Shown here piece by piece: positions 44,611-55,926 of a stretch of DNA of 64,000 nucleotides. The DNA is from Haliclona indistincta. Taxonomy: Eukaryota; Porifera; Demospongiae; Haplosclerida; Chalinidae. Location of the stretch: assembly GCA_964017065.1 (NCBI GenBank), contig OZ024790.1:2846631-2910630 (forward strand). Reading direction: 5' to 3'. The notes under the pieces are model-generated. The model was not told where the DNA came from, made no database searches, and saw nothing but the letters and a program-made list of their open reading frames with translations. The position numbers and the translations under genes are program-made. How positions within the stretch are numbered: the stretch's first letter is position 1; every line of letters begins with the position of its first letter.

Positions 44611-45355
44611 AATAGCTACAGTAATGTAGAGGAAAGTAGTGAACCTTGCACTAAATTTTGCCTAAATATTGTATGAATCATTTAATTCTGGTTTCATTAT
44701 TGCTCTCCTACATTAATGTAGCAGAAAATTAGTGCACCATGCAGTAATTGCTTCCTATAAGTAGTGCAAGGTGCACTAATTTTCCCCTATAATTATGCCA
44801 GCAATAATTTTAGGGAAAATGTAATTCTAGATTCATTATAACTCACCTACATCATTTAGGAATGGTTTAGTACTGCTAATAAACTACTACTTCAATAATG
44901 TAGGAGAGATCCAGTGCTTAAATCTTGCCTATACAATATTTGGGCAAAATTTAGTGCAACACGGTACTAAAATTCCGCTATAAGAATGGAGAAAGTTAGT
45001 CAGTGCAACAGGTCAGTGACCAATCCCACAACAGTTATCAATGCCACCATGCACCAAATCTCTCCCAAATAGTTAAAGAAATTATTTAATTTAGTGACAT
45101 TTTCTATGTAACCTACAATTACTAGGATGCTGTATACATTAATAACTAATACACATGCATTACTAGTATTGGTTCTTCTAATTTGTGCATATAATAACAC
45201 ATAGGAAAGTAGTACTATTATCACTAGTACTGAACAGCTATGTGGTGTAGAGACATTTGTTGTGTAAATATTAACATAAAATTATTGCTACGTACATTCC
45301 AGATTCCAGTTCACAGATTCCATTTTGACATTCCAGGTTTTATCAGATCTCTAGA

Positions 45356-46239
45356 TAGCGATGTGCACTAAGAAGTTTAAACTGACTGAATCAATTACTA
45401 GTTGTTTTAGGTAGCTTCTGCTAACCTTTAGTAGCACACAAATCTAAATTTCGTTAGAATCGGTGATAAAATGGCTGAGTTACAACGTGTTTTGTGGCGG
45501 TTACTGTGTGATTTTGTTCTCCACTAATCACATTACAAAGCCGGCTTCCTGGTTACAGCGGCGCTGTTGCGCACTTTGTAGCATACGTGCAAAACAGTAA
45601 TCTTGAGTATGACACGACAACCTGGGCTACGCTGACCTGTTCAGCATACTTATTTAAGCAAACTACGACCAGCCAGATTCACAACAATGGCTATAACGGA
45701 CGCTCGACCAGCTATTTGCTTCAAGTGTTGCAGTACATGGCGAACAGGCCAGTTAGCATGACACTCAAGCTGTGCGCGACTTTGGAGCACGTTTGCACTT
45801 ACCTAAACGGTTACTAATACCTTTGTAAGTGCTGGTCAGAGGCATTCTCCAAGTTTAACTAACATTGCAAACTGTTTGACTACGAAAATAATTTTTTTGT
45901 GGACATTAATGAATGTGACTCATTGCCTTGTACAAACGGTGGTACATGTGTGAATCTATTACGAGACTACTCATGTAATTGTCCAAACCAGTACAGAGGT
46001 TGATTACCAAATTGCTGGGTTTTTTATCTAGCACTGATTGATCATAGCAAAACAGCATTGTTTCCAAGAATTATCCGCTTAAATTTCATTTTTAGTTGGA
46101 ATCAGCGTATCTGAAAACCTTGGGGTGGTTTTTAGCCACTGAAACGGCACTCCGACGTCGCGCAAGACAATTTCCACTTTTTGAATTGAAAAAGGTGGAG
46201 ACATTTCCGGCCGCATGACCATGCCCACGCACATCGCTA
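45356..46239. mobile_element. hAT-like DNA element carrying an EGF-like sequence
   Basis: Perfect 11-bp inverted ends, TAGCGATGTGC (45356-45366) and its complement (46229-46239), are flanked by CTCTAGA on both sides (45349-45355, 46240-46246). The empty site in copy A reads CACTAGATTTC at ~13290, which proves insertion after duplication. The ends resemble hAT termini, which normally give 8-bp duplications; here 7 bp match exactly. There is no transposase. Confidence 0.85.
45902..46003 (+). pseudogene. EGF-like domain fragment inside the hAT-like element
   Basis: [20 protein letters not shown] continues [13 protein letters not shown] and then stops. DINEC is the calcium-binding EGF start, and five of the six expected cysteines are present in EGF spacing; the sixth (after the G) is replaced by a stop, or by an exon end at AGAG|GTTGAT. 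No acceptor is evident upstream. EGF modules are extracellular, so this looks like a piece of a cellular gene carried by the transposon. Confidence 0.7.
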
Positions 46240-46426
46240 CTCTAGATTTCATGTAGAGGATGATTACACTGGTTGCTCGCTCCTTTCCTTCGGCCTCCCG
46301 TATCAATAGTTGGCCGGCTAGAATTGGAGAGGGCACGCATTCGCACATAATAGCTTTTGTGTTATAACCAGGCGCGCGCGCAACGCATAACGTCATATCA
46401 GAGGCGGGGCTGAATGCTTCTGTAGG

Positions 46427-46791
46427 GGCCTTGTTATGTTCACAACACTTCATGTCCCCTACGTGACAAATCACGTCACTATGCAGCCAGCCTAAACTCA
46501 AGACCCTAAAAACCTTCGCCTAACGGCGCCCAGTATTCGCTAACGGGCGTTTTAATACTAAGGATCGTCGTTCCCGGCGTTCCACCACTAAGGATCGTCG
46601 TTCCCGGCATTTTAACACTAAGGATCGTCGTTCCCGGCGTTTTAACACTAAGAATAGTCGTACCCGGAACCACACCGAATCTACATTAATTCCTTGTATT
46701 TAAACAAAAAATTAATTATTTCGTGTGTACGGGCGGGTCACGTGATGCGTGCTTCTGTGGGCGTTTACTTACAATTCACGTGACAAAACCC
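46427..46791. mobile_element. 365-bp insertion directly upstream of TRAF copy B
   Basis: It is flanked by direct repeats GCTTCTGTAGG (46416-46426 and 46792-46802), absent as a pair in copy A (one TTTCTATGTAGG there). The ends have only weak inverted similarity. The interior contains three to four tandem units of ACTAAGGATCGTCGTTCCCG. The right end lies 13 bp before the ATG, so it replaces the original 5' flank. Confidence 0.7.
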
Positions 46792-46804
46792 GCTTCTGTA
46801 GGTC

Positions 46805-48528
46805 ATGGCGGTGGAATTTCACTTCGTAACTGAACCTCCCAAAAATCGCTTCTGTCCCGTTTGCTTCGAGCTACTGATTGACCCTTTCTTGAATGATTGT
46901 GGTCATCATGTTTGCCGGAAATGTCGTACACGACTCCTCGCAGATGGTAATAACGAGTGCCCAGAATGTCGTGAGAAGGATGTCCTGTCCAATGCTCGCC
47001 TCAACAAGTTCCTCCAGCGTGAGATTAATGATCTCGAGGTTCGCTGCCAACACCACAAAGAAGGCTGTAGATGGACAGGAGAGGTGCGGGACCTCCAGAA
47101 CCATCTTGATCCTGACAAGAGGGAATGTGACTACATCCTCCTGCCTTGCTCTTTTGGTTGTGGTAAGGAAATACGAAGTGGTGCCATGGGGGAGCATATG
47201 ACGATTCGCTGTCCTGGGCGTCAGATAAGCTGCAAGTACTGCTCCTACTGCAGTTCGTATGATATCGTCACAACAAAGCATCTCCCGGTCTGCCTTCAGG
47301 TTCCCGTGACCTGCCCTAACAACTGCAAGAAGGAGGGACTCAAGAGAAAACAAATTGAAGCACATATCGATGAGTGTCCTCTACAAGTAATTTCTTGTCC
47401 CTTTACCAGTGCTGGTTGCACTGTGAAGTTGCCTCGTAATGAGATGAAGAAGCATGAAGCCACTGCTGTATGTGAGCATCTTCGATTATTGATGAAGTTA
47501 CATCTCAATCAGGAGACCACTACTCCTCTTGCAGCTACGATGCCTCCGCAATTTCTATATAATCAAGCACCAATGGAGTTCATCATCAGCAATTTCAGTG
47601 AGAAGCGAGAAGCTAATAAGGAGTGGATCAGTTCACCATTTTATACTCATAACAGAGGCTACAAGTTTCGTCTCAAGGTTTACACCAATGGTAATGGTGC
47701 AGCCAGTGGTTCTCACCTTTCATTATATGCTCAACTTATGAGAGGAGAATATGATGATGAGTTAGAATGGCCATTTGAAGGAGACGTTACATTTCAGCTT
47801 CTTAACTGGAGAGAGAATAAGAGTCATCGCTCACACACAGCATTCTTCAGCAACTACACAGATCCTGATGGTATACGCAGCTTTCGTGTCACTACCAAAG
47901 AGACTGCAAGTGGTTATGGCAAAGCTAAATTTATGTCACATTCTAGGCTGGCGTACGATCATTCTTCCAACACAGAATACTTGGTTGACGACCACCTCAA
48001 GTTTAGAGTTGATGCAGTATTTTACTCCACACCTCTCCTCTCTTTAACCCCAGCATGGCAGGACTCCCTCGTTATAGTATCCATTCTGGGGCTCACTTCA
48101 CCATATCAGAGTATTCCAAACGCAAGCAGTTCAACAATGAACACTACAGCCCACCATTTACTAGCAGGCCACAGGGTTATAAATTATGCCTCAGAGTGCA
48201 TGCCAATGGTAATCTTGGTGGTAAGGGCAGCCACTTGTCGATTTATGCTATAATCATGAAAGGGCAGCATGATGACAGCCTCCAGTGGCCTTTCACAGGC
48301 ACCATCATCATTGAGCTCCTCAACTGGTTGGATGACAAGGAACACTACAAGAAGACGCTCTCAATTGATACGAATGATATCTTTGTTAGAGTTACTAATG
48401 GTCAGTATGGAAACAATACCGGTTATCCAAAGTTCATCTCCCAGTCCTCTTTTAACTCGAGTCTTGACACTCAATACCTTTACCAGGACTGCATTCGTGT
48501 GAGAGTACAAGCCATGGCCAATAACTAA
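46805..48528 (+). CDS. TRAF-like paralogue, second MATH domain out of frame
   Basis: From the ATG, 482 codons stay open. The RING (FCPVCFELL, CGHHVCRKC, CPEC), the TRAF-type zinc fingers and the first MATH domain (HNRGYKFRLKVYTNGNG ... EYDDELEWPF) are intact and very close to the copy at 13511. Just after LTPAWQ (about 48061) this copy has 8 more bases than copy A (GACTCCCTCGTTATAG versus CTCATTAG). This throws the second MATH domain (48090-48528, IHSGAHFTISEYSKRKQFNN ... MANN) into another frame, and translation ends at 48253 after an unrelated tail. The product would be a single-MATH TRAF, closer to the classical layout. The out-of-frame part is still well preserved, so the change is recent. 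It could be a functional short form or a pseudogene. Confidence 0.85.
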
Positions 48529-48822
48529 CCCTCTGGTTCACATAATGAAGTATAAATATGCATATTCTTGGTGTCTCAGTTTACTCTTTTTTTTAAGTAC
48601 CAGTCCTATAATTTTGCTAAATTGAACTTGGTTTTATCATTACATGTAATAGTAACTGAATAATTTTTTTCAATCTTTTATGTACGTACGACGATTATAG
48701 CTCAAGATGAAGTGTATGTTCTGAAAATGCTGTGAATGTTATGAACATTGTATTATTGTTAATTATTTTTTCACTTTTTCCTACACCTTAGTGTTGCTGC
48801 TTATTAATACTTTGAATAATGA

Positions 48823-49060
48823 AGCACCAAAGGTGCAGATGCCTCGGTGGAATGCAACCATTTCACATACACAGCAACAAACTGCAGCTGTTATACCTTT
48901 CTGTACAGCAATCACAATGCAGTATAATAGTTATGCAATCAGAAGCCATCAGTGCTGACAACTAATTCAACTGGGCGTGTCTATAATGTTCAGTTTGAGT
49001 GCAGGGCACAGCACATGAGCGAGACAGCGTCCATAGCTTGCTTACACAATTGCTGTAGTA
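48823..49060. repeat. Dispersed repeat, also at 52540-52960
   Basis: GCACCAAAGGTGCAGATGCC and AACCATTTCACATACACAGC recur in direct orientation at 52542 and 52655. Diverged heads occur at 6575 and 6910 in inverted orientation. Confidence 0.8.
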
Positions 49061-49435
49061 AAATTCTAACCTATCAGCTTCTTGGCAGTCAACTGTGGAT
49101 AGCTTTGCCTTTGAAGAACTCCAGATAGCCAGCAACAGCCATGATCGAACGCGAGTGAGCAAATTACGCCATAACTCACAAACTAAGCTTCGTATATAGT
49201 TTTCCAACGTTCTAAAGCGAGATAATACCGTGTTCTACTTGCATTGCTAGTTACAGAGCTTAAATTTCAGCGTGCGCTACAAAACCGAACCAGCCGTGAG
49301 CAATTCACGCGGTAACTTACGCACTAAGCTTTAAAATCAAACTTCTGAAAATTCAGATCCGAGCAAGTATCGATTTCTACCCGTATTGCTTTTTTCAGCG
49401 ATTAGTTTTCAGCGAGCTACGAGAAATCGTTGCGA

Positions 49436-49768
49436 CAGACAGACTGACTGACTGACTGACTGACTGACTGACTGACTGACTGACTGACTGACTGACTGAC
49501 TGACTGACTGACTGACTGACTGACTGACTGACTGACTGACTGACTGACTGACTGACTGACTGACTGACTGACTGACTGACTGACTGACTGACTGACTGAC
49601 TGACTGACTGACTGACTGACTGACTGACTGACTGACTGACTGACTGACTGACTGACTGACTGACTGACTGACTGACTGACTGACTGACTGACTGACTGAC
49701 TGACTGACTGACTGACTGACTGACTGACTGACTGACTGACTGACTGACTGACTGACTGACTGACTGAC
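49436..49768. repeat. (TGAC)n microsatellite, ~83 units
   Basis: A pure TGAC run of ~330 bp. The left flank (49040-49435) is an inverted, diverged relative of the flank of the TCAG array at 22 kb. Confidence 0.98.
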
Positions 49769-49781
49769 ACCACGACTACTG

Positions 49782-49869
49782 TATGTCTCGTGGCTCCGCC
49801 CACCGAGGCATAATGAATGACAGACAACGCGATTACAGTATGTCTCGTGGCTCCGCCCACCGAGGCATA
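49782..49869 (+). repeat. Dispersed hairpin element, copies 2 and 3
   Basis: TATGTCTCGTGGCTCCGCCC...GAGGCATA occurs at 49782-49812 and 49839-49869, separated by a short ATGA/ACAG-rich spacer. Confidence 0.85.
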
Positions 49870-50011
49870 ATGACATAATGACACAGGAGGGATAGACCAA
49901 CCTGAGGTGCGGATGTGTGACGTCACGGGCAGGAAGCACGTGACATGCCCGCGCATGTGTATTATAATAGAATATCACTATAAAGCCTAGTTCCAATGTC
50001 AAGTCGGCAAC

Positions 50012-50085
50012 AGGTCTCGGTGGCTCAATGGGTAGGTGTTGGCATAGCAGCATGGTGTGCTAGGGTTCAATCCCTGGTAAATACT
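50012..50085 (+). repeat. tRNA-like SINE head
   Basis: CGGTGGCTCAATGGGTAGGT (A box) and AGGGTTCAATCCCTGG (B box in a perfect T-arm hairpin) are followed by CTGCTTTTTT and a longer T-run. The anticodon arm does not fold well, so a SINE rather than a tRNA gene is likely. Confidence 0.6.
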
Positions 50086-50181
50086 GCTTTTTTGGTTCTT
50101 TTTTTTTCACTAAAAAAACTGTTAGGCAGAGACTAGCGCTCTTACAGCGGGTCAGTAGCTGACACACACACCTGACTACTG

Positions 50182-50259
50182 TATGCCTCGTGGCTCCGCC
50201 CACCGAGGCATAATGACAGACTGACACGTATGCCTCGTGGCTCCGCCCACCGAGGCATA
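50182..50259 (+). repeat. Dispersed hairpin element, copies 4 and 5
   Basis: TATGCCTCGTGGCTCCGCCC...GAGGCATA occurs at 50182-50212 and 50229-50259. These are the most symmetric copies. Confidence 0.85.
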
Positions 50260-50491
50260 ATAAACATGAGCTGAAATGGGCGTAACATTGAAATCTGAAC
50301 GAGGTGAGAGTTCGCGCCGGAGCTATGTATAATGTTATTCAAATACTATTGAGAATTCCACCCACGTGTAATAATTATGCCCACCCATGCACCGCACCCA
50401 GCGACGCCCAGCTTCGTTCCTGCCCACGTCTCTACCCAACAGTACTTACTTTGGCACGCTTGGTAAAACTTGATGAGTCAGCAGTGCAAAC

Positions 50492-52378
50492 ATGACCGTC
50501 TCCATTCAGCTTTCTTGTTCGCTGTTGCTAGTGTCTACACTTACGATATTCTCAGTCAGTCAAGGTATATTTGGCGAGTTAATATTTTTACATATAAATC
50601 CACATGTATATTTTGTAGCTAACATTCGAATTCTAGATCCCAGTCAACCAGGAAATCGTTCTGTGCTTGTTTGTCCTGGTAGTAAGCCTGTGTTTGTGTG
50701 TAACACTACTGAGGGTGGCTTGCTCTGGGACACTAGTACTAGCTTTACTAATAATTCTACAAGCTCAAACTTTTTGTATGATGCGAATTTAAACAGACAG
50801 TCACCAAGAATTCTGAGAAACTTTACAGTTTATCGTGATGGAGTGGCTGTTAGTATGACCACGATGTTGGCTACTGCTGTTAACTCAACAGCCATACTCA
50901 CTGATCCTGTTCAGCTGTCTCATGATGGTATTACACTGAAGTGCTTAGAAGATTCAGATCTCACTAAATTTAGTGGAGCAATTTTGAGTGTGGGTACGTC
51001 ACTACTATTTTGTATGTTACACACCAATCTTTACTGATGCATGTAGTTAGTAGCCACCATAGCTAGTGCAAAGCCTTGTGTCAGAAAGTGTGTCGCATGT
51101 TCTGCAATCTTATTGGATCTGGCAGGACAACTTACACTTGCGAATTCCCTTGTTCACAAACTCTGTCACAGCCTTGTAAGAACAGTAAAAGTGCCAAGTA
51201 TCTCTACAGGCTTACTAGGGACGCATTGTACTCTATACGAATGATCAGAAAACAAGATGGTGGCTACAATGTACTGTATTAACATTCAAATGCCGATATT
51301 TCACCTGGTGGGAAAATGTATGCGTGCAAAGACACTTAAATCTGCTCTCTTGCATTGCTCTAACTCTACACTCAGTACAGTCTTGTTCCTTTGCTTATTT
51401 TTGCAATTTATTTTAGCTCTGTACTTTGCGGTTTATTTTTACTTAGCATCCCCTCCTCCTGCTCCTAATATGACCTCTATCATACAAATCAGTACCAACA
51501 GCTCATCACTACTGATTAGCTGGAGTATGAGTGACTGTGCAGTGCAGTATGTGGTCACTATCATCAACTCCTCTGATGGCAGTGTCTACCTCAACATCAC
51601 CACTAGTGACACCAACACTACAGTGACACTTCCTACTGGTGTGGAGTACTGTATTACAGTACTTGGAGTGGACAGTATTGCTAGGAGGGGACCACCCAGT
51701 CAACAACAATGTCACAGAAACAGTGAGAAAAAATTAATGGTTATCGTGTGCAAGTGCTCTATTTTGCCTTCTTCAGTTCCAAGTATGAGTTCGTCTATTA
51801 CTATAATATCCTCTTCGATTGGTTCTACTGCACTTACGTGTATGTTTGGTTTATAGTGTTGAATGTGTTCTGATCATTGTGCCTATACAGCCTCACCCAG
51901 TCCTAGTACTCCATCAGTTGATCCTCCTCCATCAGGTGTATCAGGAGGTGCTTTAGCTGGTGTAGTTATCGTACTTGTGGTACTTATTATTGTATTGGTG
52001 CTGGCTGTTGTTGCTGTGCTGGTGATTGTTCTTTATCAAAGACGAAGAGGTTTGTGTGTACTCTCAGTGCCTCATTATTATCACTTGTTACTTTCATGTA
52101 TTAGGATATGGCGAGTTACAGCTTTCAAACAAGCAAGAATTGCCTCTAGCTCATGGTGAGTGTTATCATTACCAAGAAGTAGTCATGAGCTACAGTGTGG
52201 TATGTTACATACAGTAAAGTGTGTCTGTCAGATGTACTATCAAGAGATTGGTCTCAATCATTGGAAGGTTGTATTTGTATTTGTGTTGTCAAATCATCTT
52301 GAGGTTAGTTATGAGAGATGGAATTGTTGTTCATTACAATGTGTTCTTTATACAACAGAGAGTGAAGATGTTCTATAA
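50492..52378 (+). CDS. Single-pass receptor: signal peptide, Ig-like, FN3, TM, short tail
   Basis: Exons are 50492-50564, 50619-50993, 51447-51722, 51777-51839, 51891-52049, 52105-52155 and 52359-52378. Every junction is phase 1, and the total is 1017 bp (338 residues plus stop). Exon 1 is a signal peptide (MTVSIQLSCSLLLVSTLTIF). Exon 2 is an Ig-like domain (LVCPGSKPVFVC ... GITLKCLED) with many N-glycosylation sites. Exon 3 is an FN3 domain (SPPPAPNMTSI, LLISWSMSDC, GVEYCITVLGVDS). Exon 4 is a Ser/Thr stalk. Exon 5 is a transmembrane helix (VVIVLVVLIIVLVLAVVAVL) ending in the stop-transfer YQRRR. The cytoplasmic tail is short and includes YGELQL, a possible SH2-docking tyrosine. The all-phase-1 layout allows exon shuffling. 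A role in cell recognition or adhesion is inferred. The last intron and exon are the least certain. Confidence 0.8.
51245..51365 (+). repeat. Copy of the SRCR-flanking repeat in a receptor intron
   Basis: AAACAAGATGGTGGCTACAA, CCGATATTTCACCTGGTGGG and AAATCTGCTCTCTTGCATTG match 9736-9858 in the same orientation. It lies in intron 2, between the Ig and FN3 exons. Confidence 0.75.
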
Positions 52379-53179
52379 AGATTTTAAAGAGTATGGTTCT
52401 CCTATTGATTGTTATTGGAAATCATCTGACACAATACAAGTGAAGGTTACCAACAAACCTGATGGATGGACTGTTCATACATCTGATTACGAGGTTAGTG
52501 CATGAACACATTCTACTGTTAGTATAACAGTTTCGAACTAGGCACCAAAGGTGCTGATGCCTCGGTGGAATTCCATTGTACACAGCACTGGACTAGCTAC
52601 AGTAAACTCCACCTATTATACAAGCTATAGCACAATTCCTGTACAGTAAGGAATGCAACCATTTCACATACACTGCAACAAACTGCAGCTGTTATACCTT
52701 GCTGTACAGCAATCACAATGCAGTATAATAGTTATGCAATGCAATTCCTGTATGATGAAATTAAAGCTGAAGAGCGCTGCAACAAGCTGCAATACAGCTA
52801 GTGGGTTGCAACTATGCAATCAGAAGCCTAGCAGTGCTAACCACATGGAATTCAGTTGGGCGTGCCTATAATCAACACAGCACGTGAGCGCTGGTTGCTA
52901 GCTTGCTGGAGCTGCCGCTGCTTAGCGATAGCACGATTGATTTCTCAGCACTCACTGTTCTACCTTGAGTACAGAATTGTCTTACAAGCTGTGAAGAAGA
53001 CTATAGTAGACAACTTTATCTTCGGCGAAGTCCCACATTGCTGAGCTAGTCCAGCAATGCCATTCAAGGTAACCAAGCTTTAAAACCAAAAGTCTATCAA
53101 TTCAATTCCGAGCCAATATCGAGTTGGACATGTATTGCAAGTATCAGCGCTTAGTTTTCTGCCGACGCGGAGTTCTGCC

Positions 53180-53765
53180 TGCGGACAGAATGAATGAATG
53201 AATGAATGAACAGATTTCACGAAACCCTCGGCGTGTTGCACATTGTGGAGTTAGCTTCTAGTTATGGTTTGCAGAAGGAGCTTTGCAGCTAAAGCCAACC
53301 TGCTTGCTATTGAAACTGCACTGCTAACCAGAATACAGCAAAGTGCTGACCACAACCGAGACAAGGTGTGTCAAGTGGGCGTGACCGTTACACTTAGTAG
53401 ATAGCCATTGCTCTTAGCTTTGATAGGCTTTTTCTTGAGATGTCTACGCACCCCCAGAGCTGTCCTGCTGTTTAGATGGAATCTACAAGTACCTAGGTAG
53501 TCAACTATGGGCACGTTTGTCGTCAGAGATGTCCAAGATGGCCGTCAAGGTGAGCCAGCCATACATAACTCGAGAACGAAAGCACTTTAGCAAAATCCAC
53601 GAGTCACATTGCAAGCCATGGTCATGCTTAGCCTGTTCATACCTTAGTTGACGCGTAGAAGCGATCGCTGATCTCTGTAGCAGAAGAGACAGACAGACAG
53701 ACCGACCGAACGACAAAGCAAGTACCGTAACCCTCGCGCATGCGCCGAGGGTTAATGAATGAATG
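53180..53765 (-). repeat. Inverted single copy of the ~500-bp tandem unit
   Basis: It is a reverse-complement match to 31620-32270, including the NRF-1-like palindrome end (53728-53754). Its flanks carry ATGA microsatellites. Confidence 0.9.
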
Positions 53766-53788
53766 AATGACAAACCGACGAACTACTG

Positions 53789-53819
53789 TATGCCTCGTGG
53801 CTCCGCCCACCGAGGCATA
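53789..53819 (+). repeat. Dispersed hairpin element, copy 6
   Basis: TATGCCTCGTGGCTCCGCCC...GAGGCATA, one base before the TTAA of the neighbouring MITE. Confidence 0.85.
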
Positions 53820-53820
53820 A

Positions 53821-54427
53821 TTAACCCTTTAGTTGCTAAGTTATTTCGTCAGAAATTTGACTTGCTCTAAACTGGCAGTTTGTTTCGCAATTTTCTACAA
53901 AATGCAGTACGCTAGCTATTCCAAACTAGCACCCTTTTCTCCTGGCATGTCAAGGTTTACGACCATGTACTAATGTCTGAGTTGGCCACTCACACTTCGG
54001 AACTGAAGCCGCTTAAGTGCTGCGACCTCGTCAATTTTCTGTTAATTTTGGTCTTCATTCAGCCCTGGTGACTGATACAAAAACCTGTAGGTGTCCAGGT
54101 GAGCAAACAGCACAGTTCAGACAATATTCTTTGCCAAAGTATGCATTTCCGGGCATCCTGAAGCCCCAAAAATGCCAAAAGTGGCGAGGGGCTCCGCCCC
54201 TTCGAACCCCGGGTTAAAGGGGGGACACCCCCCTTTAAAAATCCCCCCGTCCCCCGTTCTATATAGTTTAGTAGGGAGGGCGCGGCGAAAAAAAGTGGTT
54301 TTTTTCAGGTAATTTGCAATAAACTTGATTTGACCTTTCTAGAGCACTTTTCACACTACTTATGACGTCTAGAGTAGGTGGGGTCAATTATGACGCCTAA
54401 ATGCGTCAACAGGGGTTAAAGGGTTAA
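53821..54427. mobile_element. piggyBac-like MITE (TTAACCCTTTA ends), copy 1
   Basis: It begins TTAACCCTTTAGTTGCTAAG and ends TTAAAGGGTTAA. TTAA duplications and CCC/GGG termini are the piggyBac hallmark. A subterminal palindrome (ATGACGCCTAAATGCGTCA) lies near the right end. It is related to 61233-61831. There is no transposase. Confidence 0.8.
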
Positions 54428-54830
54428 TTATAAAACGGGACTGGCCAAACATTATGTGTAGCTAGACAATCTATAGTGTCAAGTGTGTGTTAAGTGATTT
54501 TCAGTCTAGTTCATAACATTTTTGCATGGGCAAAGAAAAACAAATAACAAAGCTAATTCAAAAAACCTAAACTAGGATTACAATGTTATTTAAAGTTAGT
54601 CAATGACTTATTCCCTTTTCATTGATGGTATGCATATTTATCACAAGCTGTCCTTCCTTTTAATCTGCAATCTGATCAACAGTGTCTCTTCCATTAAGCT
54701 TTTCATTATCACCAAAGAATTTTGCTGTTAAAAATCAAAGTGTTCATGGTTAGGCATCTAGGTTTTACCATTAGGAGAATTTTTAGGGTTAGTTAGAGTT
54801 AGGTTTAGGATTTAGTGCTGTAAGCCAGGG
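54428..54830 (+). repeat. Tail of segmental duplication copy B
   Basis: It matches 15560-15823 and then, without a break, 31213-31370. A small telomere-like patch (TAGGGTTAGTTAGAGTTAGG) is at its end. Confidence 0.85.
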
Positions 54831-55600
54831 GGTTCCAGTATTAAAGTTTCAGACCCGAAGCCAAAAAAGAGGGTGGATGGGTAAAGACCATTTTGTAAAA
54901 AGTCCATTTATTGAAAAAATAGTACAGGCATTTTTAGGAGTTTCTGATCTATTTCAGACCAGATATGTGCATAATTTCTACTATCATGTCCATTAAATCA
55001 GTTTATTTTCTGACAATATATTCACCAGTAGAGTCAGAGTAGAGTAGCTTAATTGCATGGTAATGATCAATCATTGTTTATGTTGAATACAGTGAAATAT
55101 CGTATGTATTAACAGTGTTCAGCAGGTGCTCAGCAAGTAATAATTATACTTAATAAGAAATTGTATATTGTTTTGAAATCAATAAGTAAGTTATCACGTA
55201 AACTGTATTAAACAGAACTTGAACATGCATACACAAAAAAAGAAGCTGGCGCTCAGTTAGCTATACTTGCTCTACTAGCAGCGCACAAGGACACAACTGT
55301 TGTGGGACTAGAGCTGAGAAATCAAGAGTTCTTAAAGCTGGAAAGTTTGATAAATCGAAGTCAAGAGGTAGTGGAACTGCTGCAGCCTTGGGAAAGTAGC
55401 TGACCAGGCATTGCATCTTGTTTGTTGTCATGGCTTGCCGCCTAAGTTGCTTGCTCTTTTGTGTTCTGCTGTGTGGTAGTCACTGAGGGCTGTTGTTGTA
55501 AACTGACCACAGCCACAGTAAAGGAGCTTTTTCTGCTGCTGCACTTACATAGCCATCGTTCGCGCGATCGAAACATGCAAGGTGGCGGTACACGTTTGCT
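54831..55600. other. No gene seen
   Basis: AT-rich DNA without recognisable coding, splice or repeat structure beyond short simple runs. Confidence 0.4.
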
Positions 55601-55662
55601 CATAAATTATTCATGAGTTACAAGCAAAATATTATGCGAACACTGTATCAAGACGAAACGCG

Positions 55663-55926
55663 CTACAATGGCGCAAAGACAAGTAACAGAGGAGCCAAGG
55701 ACTGTTCTTCTGCAGCAATCTTAAAGCTAAGTTCAGATGTAAAAAAGTGGCTAGGCAGCAGCGACCACAAAGCACATCGTTGAATTTTTCGAGTTTCTGC
55801 GTCAACTTTTGTTTCAGCCTTGCCAGAGAAACACGGAAAAACACCGCCAATCGATGGTTCTACATCCAGCGGAGGGCCATTCATAGTCTGCAGATGTCCT
55901 GATAAGCTAGCGCCGAGAAATGACAC
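55663..55926 (-). CDS. Unrecognised minus-strand frame, possible first exon
   Basis: MSFLGASLSGHLQTMNGPPL continues through VEPSIGGVFPCFSGKAETKV to a stop 87 codons on. The upstream 55930-56130 is CpG-richer than its surroundings, as a promoter might be. There is no domain or signal peptide, and no obvious donor ends the frame earlier. Function unknown. Confidence 0.25.
   Translation of the reverse strand: MSFLGASLSGHLQTMNGPPLDVEPSIGGVFPCFSGKAETKVDAETRKIQRCALWSLLPSHFFTSELSFKIAAEEQSLAPLLLVFAPL

Larger units (their letters stand above)
44630..48818 (+). repeat. Segmental duplication, copy B
   Basis: It is a direct-orientation match to 12559-15590, with two copy-specific insertions upstream of the TRAF gene (45356-46239 and 46427-46791). 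Homology stops at ...TTTGAATAATGA and resumes at 54424 after a 5.6-kb insertion. Confidence 0.9.
48819..54424. other. 5.6-kb segment present in copy B only, holding a receptor gene
   Basis: In copy A the flanks are joined (…TTTGAATAATTAATAAAAAT, AATTATAAAGCGGGGC at ~15550). In copy B they are separated by this segment, which contains dispersed repeats, the TGAC array, hairpins, the receptor gene and a TTAA-flanked MITE at its right edge. It is either an insertion in B or a deletion in A. Confidence 0.6.
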
